DNA of 64,000 nt from JBKEDS01 sp047975545 (GCA_047975545.1 JBKEDS010000013.1:1-64000); one strand, 5' to 3'. Positions 1 through 10,246 are shown, counted from the stretch's first letter. The notes: generated from the sequence alone by a model not told the origin. Program-made: numbers and translations.

Positions 1-273
1 AAACATTGGAAAATCGAAAAATACCACATAAAAATGAAATAAGTGGTAATATTGTACGATTTTTATCACCCAGAAGAACACATCGAAGCTTTGGAAAATT
101 TTGTAAACAACTTTAATGGAAATCGTTACCACGTATCATTGAAAAACCTGACTCCGGCTGATGTATATTTTGGAAGATCTGAGCAGATTTTAGAAAAAAG
201 AAGATTGATCAAAACCAATTCTATCAAAAAAAGAAGACAATTGTATAATCAAGAAAAATTAATAAATTTATAA
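1..273 (+). pseudogene. IS3-family transposase, C-terminal remnant with in-frame stop
   Basis: Frame 1 from the window edge reads KHWKIEKYHIKMK, then a TAA at 40-42, and continues in the same frame as VILYDFYHPEEHIEALENF to a stop at 271-273. The segment resembles the end of the DDE (rve) integrase domain of IS3/IS150-type transposases, where KIERYHRxMK is followed by a region with N.RRYHESL.NLTPADVYFGR; here NRYHVSLKNLTPADVYFGR is visible at 121-180. The upstream part lies outside the window. The stop codon and the drift from consensus (VVKL to VVIL) indicate a decayed copy. A GTG at 43 could be read as a start, but a 76-residue fragment would not be a working transposase. It adjoins a truncated integrase, so both are probably debris of mobile DNA. 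Confidence 0.8.
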
Positions 274-313
274 CCCGAAATACTCCTTATGGATTTATCC
301 AAATTTGTCCAAT

Positions 314-1288
314 TTAGTTTGAAGACGTACAATATTTCTCAAAAATCTCTCTAACTGGCTCTAATATTGGAATAACTACTGGTAATGGGTTTTTCTTTTT
401 TGTCTTTTGTTGCACAATACTTAAAAACCTACCCTGTAAATGTTCTTTTCCTAATCTGCTATAATCGGAAAAGCGTAAACCAGTAAAACAACCCACTACA
501 AATAAATCCCTTGTTCTTTCTAATCGCTTATTATGGCTGAAATCAAACGTGTAAAGTGCCTCAACTTCTTCCAAAGTTAAAGCAATTTCAAAAGTTTCTT
601 CTCCTTCAGGCATAAAATCGGAAAGTTTGTATTCCTTATTTACATTGTAGTTTTTGGCAAAGGCATTGTTTAAAACGGCTCTAATAACCTTAAAATTTTT
701 CTGAATGGTATTTGCTGAATAATTCTTTACTTCTTCTAAATAGGTTCTGAAATTCATTGAAAATTGCTCATCAAATCGTTCAAAGGCAACTAAATCATTA
801 GTTTCTTTTTGGTAATCTTTTAATAACTCCAAAGTTCTGTTATAAATATGGATTCTGCCTTTGCTAACTTTTTTGTTTTCTTCTCTGACTTTGATAAGGT
901 CTTCAAAAAATTCAAAAAAGGTTTTTTGCTTATTTCGGTTGGTTTCAGTTAAATCTTTGCTGAATAGTTTTTCATCAAATAAGGTTTTGAGTTCATCAAT
1001 CTTTTCTCCTTCCTCATTTTTGTAAATTTTTGGCTCTCGTTTAAATTCTTCAACAAAGTCATTAAAGATTTGAATAGCATTATCATACAACTTTGTAAGA
1101 TTGTTATTTATTTCTTGATGGTAGAAATCATCTTTTCTAACTTCCTGCTTTTTCTGATTCCAATTAGTCGGTTCAACCATTTCTTTGGTTGAAATCTTCA
1201 CTCTCCCAGTTTTCAATCTGAATAACAAATTGATTGGAGTTCTCTCTTTTGAATTTTTGTCTTTTAAAACAAATGATAATGAAGGCAT
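314..1288 (-). pseudogene. Tyrosine recombinase/integrase, truncated at the C-terminus
   Basis: The 324-residue product has the layout of Bacteroidota tyrosine recombinases: an N-terminal arm-binding region (residues 1-90), a SAM-like core-binding domain (about 125-215) and the beginning of the catalytic domain. The first catalytic arginine is visible in TGLRFSDY (R272) and the beta-hairpin lysine region in QKTKKKN (about 295-299). The reading frame then stops after FEKYC-TSSN. The HxxR, H/W and nucleophilic tyrosine normally found in the last 80-100 residues are missing, and the family is usually about 400 residues long. It therefore cannot catalyse strand exchange as it stands. The last four residues look like read-through into foreign sequence; the IS3 remnant ends about 40 bases beyond the stop. 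A deletion or IS insertion probably removed the end. Confidence 0.82.
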
Positions 1289-1472
1289 TACAACAAAATT
1301 TTAAATTCTACTGGCTAATATAGCCTTCCAGTTTAAAGGGGACAAATCTGGGGGACGAAATTTTTAAAAAGTTTAATTTCCTTTTCTTTTATTTATCTTT
1401 AAATCCTCCAGTAAAGCCAGTTATAAAAGAAATTATAACAATGTATGAAAAAGTCCAGTAAAATGTTTTTCG

Positions 1473-1486
1473 TCCAGGTGGGACCA
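1473..1486 (+). other. tRNA 3'-end-like fragment, possible old attachment site
   Basis: The sequence TCCAGGTGGGACCA has the form of a tRNA T-stem 3' strand (CCAGG, 1474-1478), an acceptor 3' strand (TGGGACC, 1479-1485) and a discriminator A. From memory, elongator tRNA-Met genes of this group end in a similar way. No matching 5' half precedes it, so it is not a complete tRNA gene. It lies about 185 bases from the start of the truncated integrase and directly before a terminator, as expected when a mobile element has recombined at a tRNA 3' end. This is an inference from a short match; chance similarity remains possible. Confidence 0.35.
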
Positions 1487-1489
1487 CGC

Positions 1490-1530
1490 AAAACCCTTGC
1501 AAATTTATACTTTGCAAGGGTTTTTGTTTT
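1490..1530. terminator. Bidirectional intrinsic terminator
   Basis: Two 14-base arms (1490-1503 and 1511-1524, core ACCCTTGCAAA/TTTGCAAGGGT) surround a 7-base loop and are followed on the plus strand by a T-rich run. It can end transcription of dxs, whose stop codon is 15 bases away on the minus strand, and may originally have followed the tRNA-like fragment on the plus strand. Confidence 0.75.
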
Positions 1531-1544
1531 ATATAAGGGAAAGT

Positions 1545-3320
1545 CTACGAATAATTTAAGAATACCTCATCAAAAATCCGCATTAACCCATCGCTATCCA
1601 AGCCTACACTTTTTTGCAATTGGGTTACGCTGCCATGCTCAACAAACCTATCTGGAATACCCAAAATTTTAATGTTGTTTTTATAATTATTTGTTTGGGC
1701 AAATTCCAAAATGGCACTGCCAAAACCACCTTTTACAACATTATCTTCAACCGTTATAATGTTGGGATACGTTTTAAAAATGTGGTGCAATAAAATTTCG
1801 TCCAAAGGTTTTACAAAACGCATATCGTAATGTGCTATAGTGTTACCGTTTTTACTTTTATTAATGGCATCGCTTACGTTTTTGGCAACAGTACCAATGC
1901 TTAAAACGGCCAAATCGGTACCGGTTTTAAGGGTAGTACCCATACCTATTTCAATAGGTTCGAAAGGTTTTTGCCAATGGACAATATGCCCCCTGCCCCG
2001 TGGGTAACGGATAGCTATGGGTGCATTTAGGCCAAGTTGCGCCGTGTACATAATATTGCGCAATTCTATTTCGTTTCTTGGGGCAAAAACAATAAGGTTT
2101 GGTATGCAGCGTAAAAACGACAAATCGAAAACACCATGGTGCGTGGCACCATCTTCGCCAACCAATCCCGCACGATCCAAACAAAAAATTACGGGTAGGT
2201 TTTGTAGGGCAACATCGTGGATAATCTGGTCGTAGGCCCGTTGCGAAAATGTAGAATAAATGTTGCAAAACGGTACCAAACCTTGCGCCGCCATTCCAGC
2301 GGCAAGGGTAACGGCATGCTGCTCGGCAATGCCCACATCGAAGGCTCGATCGGGAAAGGCATCCATCATAAACTTTAACGAGCTTCCCGTGGGCATGGCC
2401 GGGGTTATGCCCACAATATTTTTATTTTGCTTGGCAAGCTCGACCAAGGTAAGCCCAAAAACATCTTGGTATTTTGTAAATTCCGATGGTGTTTTGGCAA
2501 TAATATCGCCCGTGTTGGCATTAAACTTGCCCGGGGCATGGTATCTTACTTGGTTTTCTTCGGCTTGTTTTAAACCTTTTCCTTTTGTAGTAATTACATG
2601 CAAAAATTTAGGTCCTTTAACGGTTTTTAAGCGGTTTAGCTCAGCAATAATGCTTTCAATATCATGTCCATCAATGGGGCCTGAATAATCAAAATTTAAT
2701 GCCTCAATGATATTGTTCTTTTTTAAAATCCCTTTTTTTACATTGGTTAAATATTGCTTTAAAGCCCCAACGCTGGGGTCTATTCCAATAGCATTATCAT
2801 TTAAAATAATTAATATATTCGCATTGGTTATACCGGCATGGTTTAGGCCTTCAAAAGCCATACCGCCGGCTATGGAAGCATCGCCAATTACCGCAATATG
2901 CTGTTTTTCAAAATCACCTTTTAACTGTGAGGCTATTGCCATGCCCAACACAGCCGAAATGGAGGTTGAGGCATGCCCCACACCAAAAGCATCGTATGGG
3001 CTTTCGCCTCGTTTTGGAAATCCGCTAATACCGCCCATTTGCCTGTTGGTATGGAAGGCGTCCCGCCTTCCGGTAAGTATTTTATGGCCATAGGCTTGGT
3101 GGCCAACATCCCAAACCAGTATATCATCGGGTGTGTTAAACACGTAATGCAGGGCAATGGTAAGCTCTACAACGCCCAAACTTGCCCCAAGATGGCCTTC
3201 CTTGGTTGCCACAATATTAATAATAAATGCCCTTAGTTCTTGGGCTAAGTCTGGAAGCTTTTCTTTGGCAAGCCGCCTTAAATCCTCGGGCGAGTTTATA
3301 TGGTTTAATATTTTTTGCAT
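1545..3320 (-). CDS. dxs: 1-deoxy-D-xylulose-5-phosphate synthase
   Basis: First enzyme of the MEP isoprenoid pathway. It condenses pyruvate and glyceraldehyde-3-phosphate using thiamine diphosphate, and the product also feeds thiamine and pyridoxal synthesis. The thiamine-diphosphate motif runs from GDASIAGG (residues 146-153) to NDN (174-176). The transketolase-type catalytic glutamate is in VGIAEQHAV (E333), and a C-terminal transketolase domain follows. With the start chosen here the product is 591 residues, normal for the family. The frame stays open 63 bases further upstream, but that extension is unconserved-looking, and MQKILNHI followed by SPEDLRRL is the usual Dxs beginning. The gene is divergent from tadA. 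A TAnnTTTG box lies only a few bases upstream, so the message may be almost leaderless. Confidence 0.97.
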   Translation of the reverse strand: MQKILNHINSPEDLRRLAKEKLPDLAQELRAFIINIVATKEGHLGASLGVVELTIALHYVFNTPDDILVWDVGHQAYGHKILTGRRDAFHTNRQMGGISGFPKRGESPYDAFGVGHASTSISAVLGMAIASQLKGDFEKQHIAVIGDASIAGGMAFEGLNHAGITNANILIILNDNAIGIDPSVGALKQYLTNVKKGILKKNNIIEALNFDYSGPIDGHDIESIIAELNRLKTVKGPKFLHVITTKGKGLKQAEENQVRYHAPGKFNANTGDIIAKTPSEFTKYQDVFGLTLVELAKQNKNIVGITPAMPTGSSLKFMMDAFPDRAFDVGIAEQHAVTLAAGMAAQGLVPFCNIYSTFSQRAYDQIIHDVALQNLPVIFCLDRAGLVGEDGATHHGVFDLSFLRCIPNLIVFAPRNEIELRNIMYTAQLGLNAPIAIRYPRGRGHIVHWQKPFEPIEIGMGTTLKTGTDLAVLSIGTVAKNVSDAINKSKNGNTIAHYDMRFVKPLDEILLHHIFKTYPNIITVEDNVVKGGFGSAILEFAQTNNYKNNIKILGIPDRFVEHGSVTQLQKSVGLDSDGLMRIFDEVFLNYS

Positions 3321-3327
3321 AGCAGTA

Positions 3328-3335
3328 CAAATGTA
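3328..3335 (-). promoter_or_regulatory. Possible -7 box for dxs
   Basis: On the minus strand this reads TACATTTG, an exact match to the Bacteroidota primary-sigma -7 consensus TAnnTTTG. It ends 7 bases before the chosen dxs ATG, which would give a very short leader. No clear -33 TTTG is seen. Confidence 0.35.
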
Positions 3336-3348
3336 GCATTTGAAATTG

Positions 3349-3356
3349 TATTTTTG
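3349..3356 (+). promoter_or_regulatory. Possible -7 box for tadA
   Basis: TATTTTTG matches TAnnTTTG and lies 25 bases upstream of the tadA ATG, a normal leader length. The -33 element is weak. Confidence 0.4.
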
Positions 3357-3381
3357 ACATTCATCCTTTAAGATTATTAGC

Positions 3382-3831
3382 ATGATACAACCCTTTAACG
3401 ACGCCTATTTTATGAAAAAAGCCATGCAGGAGGCCGTATTGGCTTTTGAAAAAGGCGAGATTCCCGTAGGCGCCGTTATTGTAATCGATAATAGAATTAT
3501 TGCCCGGGGCCACAACCTAACCGAAACACTTAACGATGTTACGGCGCATGCCGAAATGCAGGCCATTACGGCCGCAGCCAATTTTTTGGGCGGCAAGTAC
3601 CTGCACAAATGCACGCTGTACGTTACTTTGGAACCCTGCCAAATGTGTGCGGGGGCCTTGTATTGGAGCCAAATTTCCAATATTGTATTTGCAGCCCGCG
3701 ACGAGGAGCGCGGCTGTATTAATTTAAAAACAAGACTGCACCCCAAAACGGTAATAAAAGGTGGGATCATGGAACAGGAAGCCTCAGAATTGTTAAAACG
3801 GTTTTTTATTGAAAAACGGAATTTAAATTAA
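3382..3831 (+). CDS. tadA: tRNA-specific adenosine deaminase (TadA-type nucleoside deaminase)
   Basis: Cytidine/deoxycytidylate-deaminase fold enzyme. By family it converts A34 to inosine in tRNA-Arg(ACG), which lets one tRNA read several CGN codons. The zinc site is complete: HAE at residues 56-58 with the proton-shuttling E58, and PCQMC at 85-89. The length of 149 residues is typical. The start MIQPFNDAYFMKKAM leads directly into the first conserved helix. It is divergently transcribed from dxs across a short intergenic region. A general guanine or cytosine deaminase is the alternative, but the close PCxMC spacing and the surrounding residues fit TadA. Confidence 0.92.
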   Translation: MIQPFNDAYFMKKAMQEAVLAFEKGEIPVGAVIVIDNRIIARGHNLTETLNDVTAHAEMQAITAAANFLGGKYLHKCTLYVTLEPCQMCAGALYWSQISNIVFAARDEERGCINLKTRLHPKTVIKGGIMEQEASELLKRFFIEKRNLN

Positions 3832-3865
3832 TTCGATAAGTGGGATTCTAAATAGTAATTTTGAC

Positions 3866-4438
3866 ATGAAAATAAAATATTTTATAGCAGCCTTTCTATT
3901 TGTTTTAACTACTTACTCTTATGGACAAATACAAAAGGATATTAGATTAAACTTTGGGTTACAATGGAATCTTCCTGAAAGATATTTTGATAAAGATTTA
4001 TCAAAGTTTAATAATGAAAATTCCGGCGTGGGATTTCACATTTACCCAAAGTGGTATTATAATGAAAATTTGTCGTTTGGATTAAATATTGAATATGCAA
4101 TAGTTGAAGAAAAACCAATAACCGACGATATTGGTGTATTTAATATTTTATCCTTTTCGCCTACTGCAAATTATTATTTAACTAAAAATAAAGTACGTCC
4201 TTACATTGGGTTGGGAATTGGAATTTACACGGTTTCTACTGCGAAAAGAAAATTAAGCACGGGTATCAGGCCTTTGATTGGGGTTTCAGTTTATAACCGT
4301 TTTGATTTAAGTTTTGAATACAGTAAAATATTTGAAGACTTGGATATTGACCCTAATATATCGAAAGGTTTTGGAAACCATTATGTATCCCTAAAAGGAA
4401 GTTACAGTATTAAATTATTTAAAGCCAAGAAACAATAA
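3866..4438 (+). CDS. Outer-membrane beta-barrel protein
   Basis: A 190-residue secreted protein. Residues 1-20 form a signal peptide (MKIKYFIAAFLFVLTTYSYG, cleavage before Q). The remainder alternates hydrophobic and polar residues with many aromatic positions, as in 8-stranded OmpX/PorT-like barrels, and ends close to YSIKLF. A glycine-rich turn (YIGLGIGIY) is typical of opacity-type barrels. No specific function can be assigned. A TAATTTTG box at 3855-3862 sits almost on the ATG, so either the message is leaderless or transcription comes from tadA. The gene converges on the plug-domain gene, with only 7 bases between the stop codons. Codon use is more AT-rich than in tadA. Confidence 0.7.
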   Translation: MKIKYFIAAFLFVLTTYSYGQIQKDIRLNFGLQWNLPERYFDKDLSKFNNENSGVGFHIYPKWYYNENLSFGLNIEYAIVEEKPITDDIGVFNILSFSPTANYYLTKNKVRPYIGLGIGIYTVSTAKRKLSTGIRPLIGVSVYNRFDLSFEYSKIFEDLDIDPNISKGFGNHYVSLKGSYSIKLFKAKKQ

Positions 4439-4445
4439 TCGCCTG

Positions 4446-6878
4446 CTATTTCACCACCTCGTAAAACGTTTTTACCACTACGGGAATTCCGTTTTGGGTA
4501 ATGCCTTCCAAGGTTACTTTTACGGTGGCTTTGGCAGCACTGTTAAAATAGGTTACGGTTGCTGTGCCCGTAGTATCGGGGTGTACGTATGGGGTCCAAA
4601 AAATGGTATTCCTTATAGCCGTATCGTTATCTAAATTATCGGTATCGGAAATGTTTAAATCGGGTGCATAAAACATGCGGGAACCGTAAAAACCCTCGAT
4701 TTCTTCGGTTTTTGAGTGGGCCGCGCCCCGTGTTGGTCGGTTAATTTCGCCCGTTTTGGTGTAAATGGCAATAACGCCATTAGCACCTTCCGAACCAAAA
4801 ATAGCCGCTTTAGGCCCTTTAATGGCATCAATCTTGGCCACGTCGTCGGGCATTATAAAACCAATATCCGATTGGCTTAGCACCGGAAAACCATCAACCA
4901 AAAAATGGGCAGGCCCGTTATAGCGCATAAAGCTAACCGTACCGTTGCTAACCATAACCCCGGGAACGGTAAACTGTATTAAGGCGTAAATATCGTTAAA
5001 CGTCGGGCTTTTATCGTCGGGCACATAACTGTAATCGGGCTCGCCATATATGCCTTTGTATTCGTCCTTCTTTTTGGCTATAATTTCAACCTCGTCGAGT
5101 ACGTTTTCGGGCGTTACGCCAAAAGCCATATATTTTTGGTATACGTTTTCGGCCATCGCATGGGCGTTTGCCAAGGCAACTGTTCCCATTTCAACACCTT
5201 TAAAGGTAACGTCCAGGGGTGGTTGCTCCAAGGTATCCAATATTATTTCGCCCCTGTTTTTGCCTTTTTCGTTTCGGGAGTTTATAAGTGCTTTTGTTTT
5301 TCCCACAAATAACAAATCGTTAAAACCAAACTGCCCCAAACTATCGTTTTTAGTAGAAAAAACCGACATGCCGCTGGCATTAATCAAGGCTAAGGAAAGG
5401 CTTGCCCCGGCTTTGGGTTTTTCACCAAAAAGCTGTTCTACCTTACCGGATATGGTAAAACCTTTTTCAGTTTTGTACGTATTGCTGTTTTCGGGAAGTG
5501 TTTTCCAAATAAAATCGCGCCAGCCTTGGGTTAATAGCAATAAGTCCAAATGCTCGAAACGTTTGGGATTTTGGGCGTTAAAATAATAACCGGGATTAAA
5601 CACCTTGCCGCGAATTTGCGATTCCATTAAAAAATACGAACAAATATTGCTTTGGTTTTGCCCCATGTCGGGCTTGCCGTTGGTATCGGTACTGCTTAAC
5701 GAAAAACTGGCGGCTACGGGCTTTCCGGATTTGTCCTTGGCCGTAACGGTAAGGGTAGCTTGTTCCTTGGTTTGGTAAGAGGGTTTATTACTAACCAATT
5801 TTACCGTTATGTTTTGTGGTTTTTCAATATAAACCAAACGCTCGGCTTGCGGGCGCTGTTGGGCATCGTAAAGGGTTATTTGGGTAATGCCCTCGGGGAT
5901 GTTGTTCGTTGGCAGCTCGAACGACAAGTTTTTTTGCGTTAACGGAAACGTGCCCTGAAAATACGTTATGCCCTTGGAGTTGCACACCAAGGTAAGCGAA
6001 TCGTTGGGGGTTTTGCCAAACGTTTCGGGGTTTGTTTTTATGGCCATAACGTATTTTAATCCCGTTTTTTTACAGCCCATGGTATAGCCCGATGTGCTTG
6101 GGTTTGGTAAGGGTACTTTTATTTTTTTTCCGTTTGCGGCTTCTACCTCGGCATAATAGGTTTTACCTTCCAGCGGCGTAAACTGGAATTTTCCCATACC
6201 GTTATGAACACTTAAAAACATGGTTATTAGCGTGTCGTCCTGGTCGTAAACCGTGCCTTTAACATTAACGGGGTTGCCGTTTGCATGGGTAGCCTTAAAG
6301 GCCGAAACATTTACAACATTGGTAAGTAACGAACCGCCTTCGGGAAAAAATTGAACCGTTAAATCGGGGGTTTCGGTAGTATTGGCATTAGCGGGGTTAG
6401 GCTTTGCTTTCACAATTTTATTTTGCCCGTAAGCACCTTCATACACATCTTTAACCTCAATATTTTTTGTAAATACAAAATCGTTACCAAAATTCCGGTT
6501 CCAATTGCTATATGCCCTAAGCTCGTAATTCCCCGGTTTTATGCCCAACGAATCGGACAATTGAAAATCGCCGTTACCAATGCCTTCAACCATTTGGGTT
6601 TTGTTTCGGGTAACAATTTCGGAATTGGAATTAATCAATTCAACATACAAAATATTACTGTGGCCAAACAGCAAATTATTGTAGGCGTACACCATATAGG
6701 CCTTGTACCATAACGATTCGCCAACGAAATAAGTGGTTCGGTCGGTGTGCAAATAAATGGTTTCTATATCGGGTACTGCTTGTTTTTCCTGCGAAAACAA
6801 AGGATGGGTTGTTAAGGTGAAAAGAAAACAAATACTTACTATTAATGAAGACATTCGGGCTTCTGAACAATTTAGCAT
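4446..6878 (-). CDS. Large secreted protein with MG2-like N-terminus and TonB-receptor plug domain
   Basis: An 810-residue exported protein. A signal peptide ends at LFSQ (about residue 29). The next roughly 400 residues resemble the MG2/carboxypeptidase-regulatory beta-sandwich proteins of Bacteroidota (IYLHTDRTTYFVGESLWYKA opens this family). Residues about 600-710 carry a TonB-dependent-receptor plug signature: VPGVMVSNG, HFLVDGFPV, and GSEGANGVIAIYTKTG near its end. There is no membrane barrel after the plug, so it is not a transporter itself; such proteins may work with the outer-membrane SusCD-type machinery, but the role is unknown. M9 (start at 6854) is an equally plausible initiation codon and gives a cleaner signal peptide. 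A repeat element lies just upstream. Confidence 0.78.
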   Translation of the reverse strand: MLNCSEARMSSLIVSICFLFTLTTHPLFSQEKQAVPDIETIYLHTDRTTYFVGESLWYKAYMVYAYNNLLFGHSNILYVELINSNSEIVTRNKTQMVEGIGNGDFQLSDSLGIKPGNYELRAYSNWNRNFGNDFVFTKNIEVKDVYEGAYGQNKIVKAKPNPANANTTETPDLTVQFFPEGGSLLTNVVNVSAFKATHANGNPVNVKGTVYDQDDTLITMFLSVHNGMGKFQFTPLEGKTYYAEVEAANGKKIKVPLPNPSTSGYTMGCKKTGLKYVMAIKTNPETFGKTPNDSLTLVCNSKGITYFQGTFPLTQKNLSFELPTNNIPEGITQITLYDAQQRPQAERLVYIEKPQNITVKLVSNKPSYQTKEQATLTVTAKDKSGKPVAASFSLSSTDTNGKPDMGQNQSNICSYFLMESQIRGKVFNPGYYFNAQNPKRFEHLDLLLLTQGWRDFIWKTLPENSNTYKTEKGFTISGKVEQLFGEKPKAGASLSLALINASGMSVFSTKNDSLGQFGFNDLLFVGKTKALINSRNEKGKNRGEIILDTLEQPPLDVTFKGVEMGTVALANAHAMAENVYQKYMAFGVTPENVLDEVEIIAKKKDEYKGIYGEPDYSYVPDDKSPTFNDIYALIQFTVPGVMVSNGTVSFMRYNGPAHFLVDGFPVLSQSDIGFIMPDDVAKIDAIKGPKAAIFGSEGANGVIAIYTKTGEINRPTRGAAHSKTEEIEGFYGSRMFYAPDLNISDTDNLDNDTAIRNTIFWTPYVHPDTTGTATVTYFNSAAKATVKVTLEGITQNGIPVVVKTFYEVVK

Positions 6879-6959
6879 TATGGGAGGGTTTTGGTTTTAT
6901 GGTATGTTTATAACAAATACCGGTACGGTTATGTGTACGTAGTAAGGGATTTTGTAACC

Positions 6960-7090
6960 TAATGTTATGTCAACTCTGAAATTTAATATAGAGATTGCTT
7001 CGTCGTCGTGCCTCTTTCTACCATTGACGTCATTGCGACGACAACGGAGGAAGCAATCCCATCCGTCAATTTTAATTTGACATAACACTA
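6960..7090. repeat. MITE-like palindromic repeat, copy 1
   Basis: A roughly 131-base element with terminal inverted repeats TAATGTTATGTCAA (6960-6973) and TTGACATAACACTA (7077-7090), 13 of 14 matching. Inside are inverted segments GATTGCTTCGTCGTCG and CGACGACAACGGAGGAAGCAATC around a CATTGACGTCATTG centre, so the whole could fold into a long hairpin. A near-identical copy is at 40475-40605. It encodes no protein; mobilisation by a transposase elsewhere in the genome is an inference. Confidence 0.8.
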
Positions 7091-7092
7091 AA

Positions 7093-7254
7093 CTATTCAG
7101 CATTTAATTTTAGGCTGTTTTTTGTCAAATATTCCTTGATTTGCTCAGCCGTTTTTCCAAACAAATCTTCGGATATTTTGTCTTTTATTTTTCTGAAAGT
7201 TTTAACCGTATCAAAATCTTTCTCTTTTTCATTGTTTTTTTCCTCAGTCTTCAT
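7093..7254 (-). CDS. Small antitoxin-like protein partnered with the PIN toxin
   Basis: A 53-residue ORF begins MKTEEKNNEKEKDFDTVKTF and ends NSLKLNAE. It is charged and helical, with the pattern FDTVKTFRKIKDKISEDLFG followed by TAEQIKEYL. From memory, short proteins with this VK.FRKIKDKI....T.EQ..EYL pattern accompany PIN toxins in Bacteroidota. Its ATG at 7252-7254 lies inside the end of the toxin gene, an 11-base overlap that suggests translational coupling. No DNA-binding motif is obvious, so autoregulation cannot be claimed. The role as antitoxin is inferred from position, size and coupling. Confidence 0.6.
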   Translation of the reverse strand: MKTEEKNNEKEKDFDTVKTFRKIKDKISEDLFGKTAEQIKEYLTKNSLKLNAE

Positions 7255-7705
7255 ATTCTAAAATTTCTCTTGGCGACCTAATTTCTAAAGGTATATAATT
7301 CATTCTCAAATTTATAGAGTTGTAACCTCTTATTCTATAAACGTTTACGATATGTTTAAAATTCCAGCTAACCAAAATGTCAACTTTGTTCAGTGTTGCG
7401 GTTGCAATATGTAAACAATCGTCAAAACTCGTTTTTCCAACAACTTTCTCTTCAATATATCTTGAAGCAAGTGCAATTGCCTCATCATCTATTTTGACCT
7501 TTTCTTTGTTTTCTTTCGGTAAATTTTTGAAATATTCGCGCACATTTTTCGGAGCATTAACTAATTCCGTTTCGGTTAGGCTTGAATAAACACAAATTAT
7601 TTTTTCAAGTTTTACCCCTTCGAAAAGTTGAAGCGTTGCTTCCTCAAATTCCAAATCGTAAACGCCACCGAAAACAGAAGTGTCAAAATAAAATCGTTGC
7701 TTCAT
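7244..7705 (-). CDS. PIN-domain ribonuclease, putative VapC-type toxin
   Basis: A 153-residue PIN domain. The first acidic residue is in FYFDTSVFGG (D8, after MKQR), further acidic positions occur in TETEL, and the late motif is TSFDDCLHIATA, where the DD pair would complete the metal site. PIN toxins cleave tRNA or rRNA in a metal-dependent way. The frame is open another 280 bases upstream into the lepA region, but that extension lies antisense to lepA; the ATG at 7703-7705 places the first conserved strand at the N-terminus. The gene comes before its presumed antitoxin, the reverse of classical vapBC order. It is AT-rich compared with lepA and probably acquired. A PIN enzyme with a non-toxin role is the alternative. 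Confidence 0.75.
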   Translation of the reverse strand: MKQRFYFDTSVFGGVYDLEFEEATLQLFEGVKLEKIICVYSSLTETELVNAPKNVREYFKNLPKENKEKVKIDDEAIALASRYIEEKVVGKTSFDDCLHIATATLNKVDILVSWNFKHIVNVYRIRGYNSINLRMNYIPLEIRSPREILEYED

Positions 7706-7755
7706 TTGATTTTCCCATCTTTTTTCAAAGATAATAATTTTCCGCATTACCGCTC

Positions 7756-7786
7756 TTTCACGCTGATATAAAAACATATATATTTG
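7756..7786 (+). promoter_or_regulatory. Promoter for lepA (-33 TTTC, -7 TATATTTG)
   Basis: The -7 box TATATTTG (7779-7786) matches TAnnTTTG exactly. A TTTC at 7756-7759 lies 19 bases upstream, close to the -33 TTTG consensus. The predicted start of transcription falls about 20 bases before the lepA ATG at 7812. Confidence 0.55.
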
Positions 7787-7811
7787 CAAATTCCACCCAC
7801 GTATAGATTTT

Positions 7812-9608
<1,797 letters not shown>

Positions 9609-9630
9609 TTTTAAACCCATAAAAATAAAA

Positions 9631-9766
9631 AGATTGTCCGTTCGTGCCTCGCAGTAATGCCCGCCATTACGAGGAGCGTAGCGACCAAGTATCCGTGCCA
9701 TAAAAACAGAGGGACTGCTTCGTACCCTGTCTGCCGACAGGAAGGCTCGCAGTGACGCCTGTCATT
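9631..9766. repeat. Palindromic repeat region related to the MITE-like family
   Basis: Two degenerate units follow lepA. The first has AGATTGTCCGTTCGTGCCTC with arms CCTCGCAGTAATG/CATTACGAGGAGC (9648-9676). The second has GGGACTGCTTCGTACC and GGCTCGCAGTGACG (9711-9757) around CTGTCTGCCGACAG. These share the GATTGCTTCGT...CCTCGCAATGACG theme of the copies at 6960 and 40475, but without the terminal repeats. Confidence 0.6.
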
Positions 9767-10246
9767 AATGATATTCTTTTTTAGACGATTTCTTTTTATT
9801 TTAACAACAACTTTTTGTTTAAAAAGCCTTCTTATTTTAAAATTTTCAAAGTAAACTTAAGTTTATTTACTTTTTTTTATAAATAATTCGTCGTTTTTGC
9901 ATTTCTGTTTTATTTTCCTTAAAAAAATACATACTTACAAATTGTTAATAAATATTTCGTATGTTTATAAAAAGTAAGTTTTAATGTTATTTTCAGCTTA
10001 AAATATCACATAAAAACAAGAGTAAAACCTAAAATTGTTCGTTCGTGTTTTGGTGAAATAACTGCTGAAAATAGCGCAGAAATTTGCCATGGCCCCACCA
10101 TTTATCCCGTTCATGTTATGTAATTATTATCATTTAAAATTGAAGACTACTTATTAACAAACTTTCATATTTTTATATTAGGTGTTTTAGTTCCAACACA
10201 AAGCACAGCTTCTATTTTTAATAAAGAATTTGAAAATCGTTATTTA
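9767..10246. other. Long AT-rich non-coding region upstream of the glucan cluster
   Basis: No credible reading frame is present. A partly symmetric stretch (ACATACTTAC near 9929 paired with GTATGT and GTAAGT near 9959-9980) could fold. No TAnnTTTG promoter box is close to the glgM start, so the promoter may lie far upstream in this stretch or be of another type. A long regulated leader is possible but unproven. Confidence 0.4.
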
